A stretch of DNA of 17,436 nucleotides from SHAN690 sp040905305. Its GTDB lineage: Bacteria > Bacteroidota > Bacteroidia > Flavobacteriales_G > Salibacteraceae. The stretch is taken from positions 1 through 17,436 of the forward strand of contig JBBDRU010000307.1 of NCBI GenBank assembly GCA_040905305.1, in the 5' to 3' direction. A program made the translations under genes and the position numbers. Positions 6,700 to 14,144 of the stretch are shown here, piece by piece (position 1 is the first letter of the stretch; each line of letters starts with the position of its first letter). The notes under the pieces were generated by a model, which had not been told where the DNA came from, did no database searches, and was given only the letters and a program-made list of their open reading frames with translations.

Positions 6700-8163
6700 A
6701 TGAATTTGACCCAGAAAACAATCGATAAATACGAAGCTGTAATTGGACTGGAAGTGCATGCCCAGCTGCTGACCAAGACTAAAGCTTTTTCAGCCGAGCG
6801 CAATGAATATGGCAATTTGCCAAATACAAATACAGGACCCATAAGTTTGGGGCATCCTGGTACCTTACCGTTGCTAAACGAAAAAAGTATTGAGTTTGCT
6901 GTGAGGTTGGGTTTAGCCTGTCAATCAAACATTAGAAGTGAAAACCAATTTGCGAGGAAGAACTACTTCTATGCCGACTTACCAAAAGGTTATCAAATAA
7001 CACAGGATAAAACACCTATCTGCACGGGTGGTGCTATTGTGATCAAGAATGATAACGGAGAAAGTAAAAGAATCGGATTGACAAGAATCCACATAGAAGA
7101 GGATTCAGGTAAAAGCATTCATGATATCTCCCCATTTGAAACCCTGATCGACCTCAATCGTGCGGGAGTGCCATTGTTAGAAATCGTTTCAGAACCTGAT
7201 ATGCGCAGTGCTGGTGAGGCATATTCCTACTTGACTGAAGTGCGTAAACTCGTTCGATACCTCGAAATATGCGATGGAAACATGGAGGAAGGTAGTCTTC
7301 GGTGCGATGCAAATGTTTCAATTAGGAAAAAAGGGGCAGGTGAATTTGGTACGCGTGTGGAAATCAAAAATTTAAATAGCATCCGAAATGTAAAAAGAGC
7401 GATTGAGTTTGAATGCTTGAGGCATATTGAAGTAGTGGAAAATGGTGGTCAAATCCAACAAACAACACTGACATTTAATGCAGCCTCTGGCGAAACATCA
7501 ATGATGCGAACCAAGGAGGAGGCTGATGACTATCGTTACTTTCCTGAGCCGGACCTGCAACCATTTATCGTAACAAAGGATTATATTGAAGAAGTAAGGA
7601 AAACATTGCCTCCGCTTCCGGCAGAATTATTTGAGAAATATATAACGCGCTATGGGTTGAGTGAATACGATGCCAGTGTATTAACTGATGATAAGCATTT
7701 CGCCTTGTACTTTGAGTCTTTACTCGACTTTGTAAAAAACCCAAAGTCTGCTGCCAATTGGATGATGGGAGAGATTAAAGGACATATCAATGAACAAGCC
7801 ATAGAGATTAAGGAATTCGAGTTGAGTCCTAGGCAATTAGCAGAGTTAATAAACTTGGTGGATGAAGGTAAAATGGGAAGAACACTTGCTTCACAGCAAC
7901 TTTTCCCATTGATGTTGCAAAACCCTACTCAAGCCGCACGCTCTCTGGCAGAGGCTCATCAATTGGTGCAGGTTGGTGATGAATCTGAGCTGCAAGCGTG
8001 GATTCAAAATGCCGTTGAAAAGTATCCGGATAAAGTTGCCGAGTACAAGGGCGGTAAAAAAGGTATATTGGGCTTGTTTATGGGAGAGGTTATGCGTTTA
8101 AGCAATGGTAAAGCCGACCCAAAGAAAACGAATGAATTAATAAGAAAAGCATTAGAAAATTGA
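6700..8163 (+). CDS. gatB: Asp-tRNA(Asn)/Glu-tRNA(Gln) amidotransferase subunit B
   Basis: Subunit B of GatCAB binds the misacylated tRNA and carries the kinase site that activates Glu-tRNA(Gln) or Asp-tRNA(Asn) for amidation. The 487-residue product is near the usual length. Family motifs in order: YEAVIGLEVHAQL (11-23), KNYFYADLPKGYQI (87-100), HIEEDSGK (131-138), DLNRAGVPLLEIVSEPD (151-167), NMEEGSLRCDANVS (194-207), EIKNLNS (221-227), DDYRYFPEPDLQP (276-288), then helical and YqeY-like C-terminal regions ending at KGILGLFMGEVMR. ATG 6700 is the only plausible start. It heads a closely spaced plus-strand group with the TlpA-like lipoprotein, the M1 protein and lpxH. gatA and gatC are not in the window. 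Whether it serves Gln, Asn or both cannot be told here. Confidence 0.97.
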   Translation: MNLTQKTIDKYEAVIGLEVHAQLLTKTKAFSAERNEYGNLPNTNTGPISLGHPGTLPLLNEKSIEFAVRLGLACQSNIRSENQFARKNYFYADLPKGYQITQDKTPICTGGAIVIKNDNGESKRIGLTRIHIEEDSGKSIHDISPFETLIDLNRAGVPLLEIVSEPDMRSAGEAYSYLTEVRKLVRYLEICDGNMEEGSLRCDANVSIRKKGAGEFGTRVEIKNLNSIRNVKRAIEFECLRHIEVVENGGQIQQTTLTFNAASGETSMMRTKEEADDYRYFPEPDLQPFIVTKDYIEEVRKTLPPLPAELFEKYITRYGLSEYDASVLTDDKHFALYFESLLDFVKNPKSAANWMMGEIKGHINEQAIEIKEFELSPRQLAELINLVDEGKMGRTLASQQLFPLMLQNPTQAARSLAEAHQLVQVGDESELQAWIQNAVEKYPDKVAEYKGGKKGILGLFMGEVMRLSNGKADPKKTNELIRKALEN

Positions 8164-8168
8164 GTATT

Positions 8169-9308
8169 ATGATGATTAAGAATAAATTTCTGACGCTGGC
8201 AGTCTTGGCTTTGGTGCTTGCAGCGTGTGCTAATGACCAGTCTAATGGCAATGGAGATCACGATAACACGGAGCAGGCTGAAGGCACAACGCGCATTTCT
8301 GGTCTGCTAAAAGGCGCGAAATCTATACCGGTATATTTTGAAAAGCTCAATGCTAATTCAATCGACCCAATAGATACTGTGATGACGGATGAAAATGGGA
8401 CGTTTAGCACGGATTTACTAATTGAGCAATTGGGCTTTTACCGTTTGGCTTTGAACGAGCAAAACGCTTGTGTATTGATCTTGGAGCCAGGCGGCAAGGT
8501 GGAGCTCAATGCAGATGTCAGTAACATTTATGAAACCTATAAAGTGATTGGATCCGAGGAGTCGCAGCGTTTGAAAGATTTAAACGAAATTTTAGGCAAG
8601 CGTGACTCTGTTGGAATGGCCGTGCAAGACGCACAGATGACTCAAAATAAAGAAAAGTTCGAATCAGCGATGGCCGCATATCAAGCCATTCAAGTTGATA
8701 TGGTTGATGATATTAAAAAGTTTATAGATGAAAAGCCGGCTTCTTTGTCTTCTCTTGCAGCCATTCAAAACCTAGATTCAGACGCTGATTTGGAGTATTA
8801 TAAAAAAGTCGTTGATGCCCTAGAAGGAAAGGTGGAAGGAAATGACTTTTATGAGGCTATGAAATTTCAAGTTGAAAAATCACAGACCTTGGCAGTAGGT
8901 TCAGAAGCTCCGGAAATCGCGCTTCCTCAACCTAATGGTCAAGAGCTTAAACTATCGGATTTACGCGGTCAATATGTGCTCGTAGATTTTTGGGCTTCGT
9001 GGTGTGGGCCTTGCAGAAGAGAAAACCCTAACGTGGTTCGTGTTTATGAAAAATATCACGACAAGGGATTTGAAATTCTCGGTGTTTCGCTTGATAAGAA
9101 TTCAAAAGCATGGCTTCAAGCTATTGAGCAGGATGGACTAAAGTGGAAACATATCAGCGATTTAAAATATTGGAAATCAGAGGTTGTTCCTGAATATCAA
9201 ATCCAGGGTATTCCACTTACTTACCTAATCGACCCTGAAGGAAAAATTGTTGCAAAAAATCTTAGGGGGTCAGCCTTAGAGGAAAAGCTGGCAGAAATCT
9301 ATAACTAA
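8169..9308 (+). CDS. TlpA-type thiol-disulfide oxidoreductase lipoprotein with DUF4369-like N-terminus
   Basis: Envelope thioredoxin-fold lipoprotein. With the ATG at 8169 it has 379 residues: a lipoprotein signal peptide with lipobox LAAC (lipidated Cys20), a low-complexity acidic linker (21-40), a DUF4369-like beta domain (about 42-125; ISGLLKGA...ILEPGGKVEL), a helical linker, then a TlpA/AhpC-type thioredoxin domain from about 240. The redox motif is WCGPC (278-282) and the cis-Pro loop is GIPLTYLID (347-355). Proteins of this build are common in Bacteroidota and are thought to reduce disulfides in envelope proteins or support respiration; no substrate can be inferred. An in-frame TTG at 8160 would overlap gatB, but the two ATGs at 8169 and 8172 fit a signal peptide better. 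It starts 5 bases after gatB and ends 5 bases before the M1 gene. Confidence 0.9.
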   Translation: MMIKNKFLTLAVLALVLAACANDQSNGNGDHDNTEQAEGTTRISGLLKGAKSIPVYFEKLNANSIDPIDTVMTDENGTFSTDLLIEQLGFYRLALNEQNACVLILEPGGKVELNADVSNIYETYKVIGSEESQRLKDLNEILGKRDSVGMAVQDAQMTQNKEKFESAMAAYQAIQVDMVDDIKKFIDEKPASLSSLAAIQNLDSDADLEYYKKVVDALEGKVEGNDFYEAMKFQVEKSQTLAVGSEAPEIALPQPNGQELKLSDLRGQYVLVDFWASWCGPCRRENPNVVRVYEKYHDKGFEILGVSLDKNSKAWLQAIEQDGLKWKHISDLKYWKSEVVPEYQIQGIPLTYLIDPEGKIVAKNLRGSALEEKLAEIYN

Positions 9309-9313
9309 AGGTT

Positions 9314-12313
9314 ATGCAAAAGGCTAGTTTGTTCTTGTTGGTTGCCTTTTATTCTGGCATTGGAAACGCGCAAACCGATGAGGAATATTGGCAGCAAGAA
9401 CTTCACTATGAAATTGAGGTTATATTGGATGATAATAATCATTTCCTTCATGCGGAGGAGGAAATAACATACATCAACAACAGTCCTGATACCCTTTCAT
9501 TTATCATATTTCATTTATGGCCAAATGCATACAGTGATAAATCCTCTGCGCTTGGCAGGCAATTGATCAACAGCAGTAATACGTCACTGGCATTTGCAAG
9601 CAAAGAAGAAATGGGTTTTATCGATAGCTTATCGTTTACTCTTGATGGAAAACCTTGCATATGGGAATTCGATGAAAACCATATGGATATCTGCACTCTA
9701 TATCTAGAGAAACCTCTAATTCCTGAGGCCTCTGTTATAATCTCAACTCCATTTAGGGTTAAGCTTCCAAGTGGAAAAATTTCTCGATTGGGTCATATTG
9801 GTCAGAGTTATCAAATCACCCAGTGGTATCCCAAGCCGGCAGTATATGATAAAAATGGTTGGCATCCAATGCCATATCTGAATCAGGGTGAGTTTTATTC
9901 AGAATTCGGTTCGTTTGATGTTCGGATTACATTGCCGGCAAACTATACCGTGGGAGCCACAGGTGATCTTCAGTCACAAGGTGAAATAGAGCGATTAGAT
10001 CGTTTAGTTGATGAAACAGAGCGATTTATCAAAATGACAAATGATAATAAAACATGGTCAAAGGTGCGCTCAGAGATCAGTTTTCCTGAGAGTGATTCAA
10101 CCTTAAAAACCCTTCATTATCGCCAAAGCAAGGTTCATGATTTTGCATGGTTCGCAGACAAAAGATATCACGTTTTGAAAGGAGAGGTAGAGCTACCTCA
10201 TTCAAAAGAAACCGTTTCCGTTTGGACAATGTTTACGAATAAGGATGCTGAGCAATGGGCAAAGAGCATTGAATATATGCATGATGCTGTTTATTACTAC
10301 AGTTTGTGGAATGGCGATTATCCATACCACCAAGCCACGGCTGTTGATGGAACAATTAGTGCAGGTGGTGGCATGGAATACCCAAATGTTACAGTCATAG
10401 GATCAATGCAAACCGATTTCATGCTCGAAACGGTTATTATGCATGAAGTTGGCCATAATTGGTTTTATGGAATTTTAGGAAGTAATGAGCGCGATTTCCC
10501 TTGGATGGATGAAGGGATGAACAGCTTTAACGAGTTACGCTACTTAAACACGAAGTACCCCGATGCTAAAATGTTTATTGGCAATCGAGACCTTAAAATT
10601 CTTGACAAGATTGGCTTGTCCAATTATAGACCCGGTGACTCTCATTATCTTACTTATTTGCTTTCCGCTCGTGCTAATCAAGATCAAAGCCACTTGATAA
10701 AGTCAGATGAATACTCATCGTTGAATTATGGTGCAATAGTTTATTCTAAATCTGGAGTTGCGTTTGATTACCTGAGGACTTATCTGGGAAATGAGCTTAT
10801 GGATAAGGTAATGAAGACGTATTTTGAGGCCTACAAATTCAAGCATCCTTATCCTGAAGATTTCAGAAGAATTGCTGAGGAAGTTACAGAGGAAGATCTA
10901 TCTTGGTTTTTTGATCAGATACTGGGAAGTGTTGCAAAGATTGATTATAAACTTAAAAAATTAAAAATCAAGGATCAACAAAGCGAACTTACCATGCGCA
11001 ATGCTGGAGGTGTATCATCACCTGTCAATGTAGTATCCTTTTTCGAAGGTGATGCAGTAGATTCTCAATGGGTTGCGGGATTTATGAGCGATACTACTAT
11101 TGTTATCAATACAATTGTTGATAGTGTTGAAATAGATCCCGATTGGCGTATTCCGGAAATTAGAAGAGGAAACAATTACTTAGATGCTAATAGAGTTTTA
11201 AAGAAGGTGGAGCCTTTAAACGTTTCACCATTCAGCATTGAGAATCCGAGGGAAACACAACTTCATGTTGTCCCTATTGTAGGCGCCAACTTTCCGAATG
11301 GATTCATGCCTGGTTTAGCTGTTTATAATAGCACAATACCTGTTAGAAAACTGAATTTTTTGATAGCTCCAATGTTTTCCACAAAATCTATCACACCATC
11401 AGGCAGCGCAGAGGCTTACTACATGATCACACCTGAGGGTTCTGCTTTAGAATCTATTGATATTGGTGCGAATTTTAAACGTTACACCCATCGTTTTGGG
11501 TTTTCTCTACCCAGCTTGGCCTATAATAGATTCGAGCCCTATTTAAGAGTTGATTTTCGACCGCCTAGCGCTTCAGGGTTGTGGGATCATGAATTGGTGA
11601 TAAGCAGTGTTGTTGTGGCAGAAGAAGAGTATGTTACTTCGGAGTTTGGCGAAACTTCAATTCAAATGACAAATAATCTATTCTCCAGGGTTCAATACGA
11701 TTTGCTTTATGATCATCCTATTTATAAGTCTTCATTTAGAACAAATGCTGAACTGCATGAAGATTATTTGAGGGGAAGCATTGAGATCAAGAATCAGATC
11801 AACTTTTTAGATAAAGTCATGCTTAGATCAAGAGTTTTTGGAGGTTTGTTTTTTTATAATAATTCCACCGATCCGCGTTATAACTACCGCATGGATGGTC
11901 AGTTTGGGAGCAATGATTATGCCTATGATGCTACGTTGCTTGATCGGTCATCCACAGATGGAATACTTATGCGTCAGATGACTGAAACTCACGGAGCCTT
12001 TAAAACATTAAATGGAATTGGGCAGTCTAATTTAGGCTTGTTTGCCCATAACCTGGAATTGGATGCTGCAAAAATTCCAATAGGTTTGTTTTCTGACGTG
12101 GGTTATAACTTTCAAGGGAATACATTGTATGATGCTGGCTTGTTTCTTCGACTGGCAAAAGGATTTTTCACGTTGTATGCACCTTTGGTTTTCAGCAAGA
12201 ATATTCAAAATGAGATCGATGCTAATGGGCGTGATTTTGGAGATTTAATCCGATTTAAGGTTGATTTTGCCTTGCTTGATATAATGAAAATGAGACGCCA
12301 ACTAAACCTGTGA
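9314..12313 (+). CDS. M1 family metallopeptidase with beta-barrel-like C-terminal region
   Basis: Large secreted or outer-membrane zinc aminopeptidase-like protein, 999 residues. Residues 1-20 form a signal peptide (likely cut near GNAQ-TD). An N-terminal beta domain (about 25-260) precedes the gluzincin domain: substrate motif GGGMEYPN (351-358), zinc site HEVGH (377-381) with third ligand E400 (MDEGMNSF), and a candidate catalytic Tyr477 (VYSKSG). All zinc ligands are intact, so it should be active. From about 650 to the end there is no known helical M1 domain; instead amphipathic beta strands with aromatic residues and Asp/Asn turns recur, resembling an outer-membrane barrel. No T9SS sorting domain is present. 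The AAAGG before the ATG is one of few Shine-Dalgarno-like sites in the window. Substrate unknown. Confidence 0.88.
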   Translation: MQKASLFLLVAFYSGIGNAQTDEEYWQQELHYEIEVILDDNNHFLHAEEEITYINNSPDTLSFIIFHLWPNAYSDKSSALGRQLINSSNTSLAFASKEEMGFIDSLSFTLDGKPCIWEFDENHMDICTLYLEKPLIPEASVIISTPFRVKLPSGKISRLGHIGQSYQITQWYPKPAVYDKNGWHPMPYLNQGEFYSEFGSFDVRITLPANYTVGATGDLQSQGEIERLDRLVDETERFIKMTNDNKTWSKVRSEISFPESDSTLKTLHYRQSKVHDFAWFADKRYHVLKGEVELPHSKETVSVWTMFTNKDAEQWAKSIEYMHDAVYYYSLWNGDYPYHQATAVDGTISAGGGMEYPNVTVIGSMQTDFMLETVIMHEVGHNWFYGILGSNERDFPWMDEGMNSFNELRYLNTKYPDAKMFIGNRDLKILDKIGLSNYRPGDSHYLTYLLSARANQDQSHLIKSDEYSSLNYGAIVYSKSGVAFDYLRTYLGNELMDKVMKTYFEAYKFKHPYPEDFRRIAEEVTEEDLSWFFDQILGSVAKIDYKLKKLKIKDQQSELTMRNAGGVSSPVNVVSFFEGDAVDSQWVAGFMSDTTIVINTIVDSVEIDPDWRIPEIRRGNNYLDANRVLKKVEPLNVSPFSIENPRETQLHVVPIVGANFPNGFMPGLAVYNSTIPVRKLNFLIAPMFSTKSITPSGSAEAYYMITPEGSALESIDIGANFKRYTHRFGFSLPSLAYNRFEPYLRVDFRPPSASGLWDHELVISSVVVAEEEYVTSEFGETSIQMTNNLFSRVQYDLLYDHPIYKSSFRTNAELHEDYLRGSIEIKNQINFLDKVMLRSRVFGGLFFYNNSTDPRYNYRMDGQFGSNDYAYDATLLDRSSTDGILMRQMTETHGAFKTLNGIGQSNLGLFAHNLELDAAKIPIGLFSDVGYNFQGNTLYDAGLFLRLAKGFFTLYAPLVFSKNIQNEIDANGRDFGDLIRFKVDFALLDIMKMRRQLNL

Positions 12314-12314
12314 T

Positions 12315-13067
12315 TTGACCACAAAACGAAACATCTACTTCGCCTCAGATTTTCATCTCGGCTCATTCGCGAACGACTCAATTCCTACAGAGCGTGAGCT
12401 AAAGGTGGTTAGATGGCTTGATAGTATTAAGAGTGACTGCGCGGAGCTTTACCTTTTGGGTGATGTTTTCGATTTTTGGTTCGAGTATGAGCATGTGGTT
12501 CCGAAAGGATTTATCCGTTTGCTGGGAAAGTTGGCCGAATTATCTGATGAGGGTGTTGATCTTCACATTTTTACCGGAAATCATGATGTTTGGATGTTTG
12601 ACTACTTCGAGCTACAACTCAATGCGAAAGTTCACCACCATCCGATAGAGCGTGAATGGGGAGGGAAACAATTCATTATTGGACATGGTGATGGATTGGG
12701 GCCGGGAGACCAGGGCTACAAATTCATTAAAGGTGTTTTTTCAAATTCTGTGGCTCAGCGACTTTTTGCCTTTCTCCATCCATATATCGGTGTCAAAATG
12801 GCTCGGTTTTTCTCACGAAAAAGTAGGGAAACGAACGTTGATCGAGATCAATCTTTCTTAGGTGAAGAAGAATACCTCATTCGATATTGCAGAGAGGTGC
12901 TTAAACACAAACACGTTGATTACTTCATCTTTGGTCATAGACACTTAGTCATAGACTTTGAGCTTAATGATAGAAGCAGGTATATCAACTTAGGAGAATG
13001 GTTCACAACGTGTAATTATGCGAAGTTCGATCAACATTCACTCGTCCTTCAATCTTTTGAAAGTTGA
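12315..13067 (+). CDS. lpxH: UDP-2,3-diacylglucosamine diphosphatase (LpxH-type)
   Basis: Calcineurin-like metallophosphoesterase that hydrolyses UDP-2,3-diacylglucosamine to lipid X, the fourth step of lipid A synthesis. All motifs of the LpxH branch are visible in the 250-residue product: SDFHLGS (D12, H14), LLGDVFDFW (D50), TGNHDVW (N89, H90), GHGDG (H124), and GHRH (H208, H210). The middle FIKGVFSN...FLHPYIG segment is the helical insert typical of this group. No ATG or GTG is available at the start; the frame begins with TTG at 12315, one base after the M1 gene's TGA, suggesting translation by coupling or re-initiation. It is the last gene of the gatB group. Its 3' end overlaps gap by 19 bases on the opposite strand. 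Distinction from other LpxH-like phosphoesterases rests on motif pattern. Confidence 0.9.
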   Translation: MTTKRNIYFASDFHLGSFANDSIPTERELKVVRWLDSIKSDCAELYLLGDVFDFWFEYEHVVPKGFIRLLGKLAELSDEGVDLHIFTGNHDVWMFDYFELQLNAKVHHHPIEREWGGKQFIIGHGDGLGPGDQGYKFIKGVFSNSVAQRLFAFLHPYIGVKMARFFSRKSRETNVDRDQSFLGEEEYLIRYCREVLKHKHVDYFIFGHRHLVIDFELNDRSRYINLGEWFTTCNYAKFDQHSLVLQSFES

Positions 13068-14059
13068 TCCATCTTTAAGATTAATTCTGCCAATCGGTTT
13101 GAGTATCCCCACTCGTTGTCATACCATCCGACCACTTTGACCATTCTGCCAAGAACAGAGGTTAGTTGGGCGTCAAAAACTGAAGAATGTGGGTTTCCGA
13201 TTACATCTCTTGACACGATAGGATCTTCGGTATATTCCAGGATGTTTTTTAAACTTGATTGTGAAGCCTTAAAAAACGCTTTGTTGATCGCTTCCACACT
13301 GGTGGATTTCTTCACCATGCAGCTTAAGTCTGTTAATGAGCCGTTTGGAACAGGAACTCGGATTCCTGCGCCACCGATATGACCATCGAGTTCGGGAAAT
13401 ATTTTGGTTATTGCTTTTGCAGCTCCAGTAGTTGTTGGTACAATGCTTTCGGCTGCAGCTCTTCCTCTGCGCCAATCTTTGTGGGGGGCGTCATGGAGTC
13501 GTTGATCCGAGGTATAGGAATGCACAGTAGAGATATAAGCCTCCTCAATGCCCCAGTTATCCAAAAGGATTTTTACGAGTGGAGCGGCACTGTTGGTGGT
13601 GCAGGATGCATTCGAAACGATTTTGTCTTCTGGGGTCAATAAATGATCGTTTATTCCGAGAACTATAGATTTCACATCATTGTCTGATGAGGGTGCTGAA
13701 ATTATCACCGATTTCGCTCCTGCAGCTAAGTGTTTTCCAGCTAGAACCTTGGTCTTGAACAGCCCTGTAGATTCAATCACTAAATCAATATCAAGTTTTT
13801 CCCAAGGTAGATTCGAAGGGTCTTTTTCATTGAACACATGAACCGATTTGGCACCTATCGTTATTTGGACATTATCAACCTTTATTTCATTGTTGAATCT
13901 GCCATGAATACTGTCATACTTTAATAGATGAGCTAGGGTGTCAGCGTCCGCCAGGTCATTAATGGCTACAATTTCAATGGTTGGATAGTTTTCTAATACC
14001 CTTGTTAAGGTTCTACCAATTCTTCCAAAGCCATTAATGGCAATTCGTATCTTTTCCAT
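13049..14059 (-). CDS. gap: Glyceraldehyde-3-phosphate dehydrogenase
   Basis: NAD-linked oxidation and phosphorylation of glyceraldehyde-3-phosphate to 1,3-bisphosphoglycerate in glycolysis. The product is 336 residues, normal length. The Rossmann start is NGFGRIGR (9-16). D35 (INDL), at the end of the second beta strand, favours NAD over NADP. The active site is SNASCTTN (149-156) with catalytic Cys153 and His180 (TVHSYTSDQ). Phosphate-binding residues include TTTGAAKA (209-216) and R234 (AGIRVPVPNGS), and the C-terminal WYDNEWGYSNR is intact. Start ATG at 14059 is unambiguous. It has a promoter box right in front of the ATG, separate from the upstream T9SS gene by a strong terminator. Its last 19 bases overlap the lpxH 3' end, and no terminator is seen just beyond its stop. 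Confidence 0.98.
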   Translation of the reverse strand: MEKIRIAINGFGRIGRTLTRVLENYPTIEIVAINDLADADTLAHLLKYDSIHGRFNNEIKVDNVQITIGAKSVHVFNEKDPSNLPWEKLDIDLVIESTGLFKTKVLAGKHLAAGAKSVIISAPSSDNDVKSIVLGINDHLLTPEDKIVSNASCTTNSAAPLVKILLDNWGIEEAYISTVHSYTSDQRLHDAPHKDWRRGRAAAESIVPTTTGAAKAITKIFPELDGHIGGAGIRVPVPNGSLTDLSCMVKKSTSVEAINKAFFKASQSSLKNILEYTEDPIVSRDVIGNPHSSVFDAQLTSVLGRMVKVVGWYDNEWGYSNRLAELILKMDQLSKD

Positions 14060-14066
14060 AGATGTT

Positions 14067-14074
14067 CAAATGTA
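14067..14074 (-). promoter_or_regulatory. gap -7 box, 7 bases before the ATG
   Basis: On the minus strand this reads TACATTTG, an exact match to TAnnTTTG. As at gatB, exactly 7 bases lie between the box and the ATG. The expected -33 position falls in the arm of the preceding terminator and has no clear TTG. The mRNA is predicted to have a leader of only a few bases at most. Confidence 0.5.
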
Positions 14075-14088
14075 GCTGGTGCAAATGA

Positions 14089-14116
14089 AAAAAGGCTTCC
14101 GATTGGAAGCCTTTTT
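14089..14116 (-). terminator. Strong symmetrical terminator between the T9SS gene and gap
   Basis: AAAAAGGCTTCC (14089-14100) pairs with GGAAGCCTTTTT (14105-14116) around a 4-base loop, a 12-base perfect stem. T-tracts occur on both strands, so it can act in both directions. Its position, 28 bases after the stop of the minus-strand T9SS gene, shows that this gene is its main client; it insulates gap from it. Confidence 0.9.
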
Positions 14117-14144
14117 ATTGAATTGTTGAGATTGAAATAATCGC

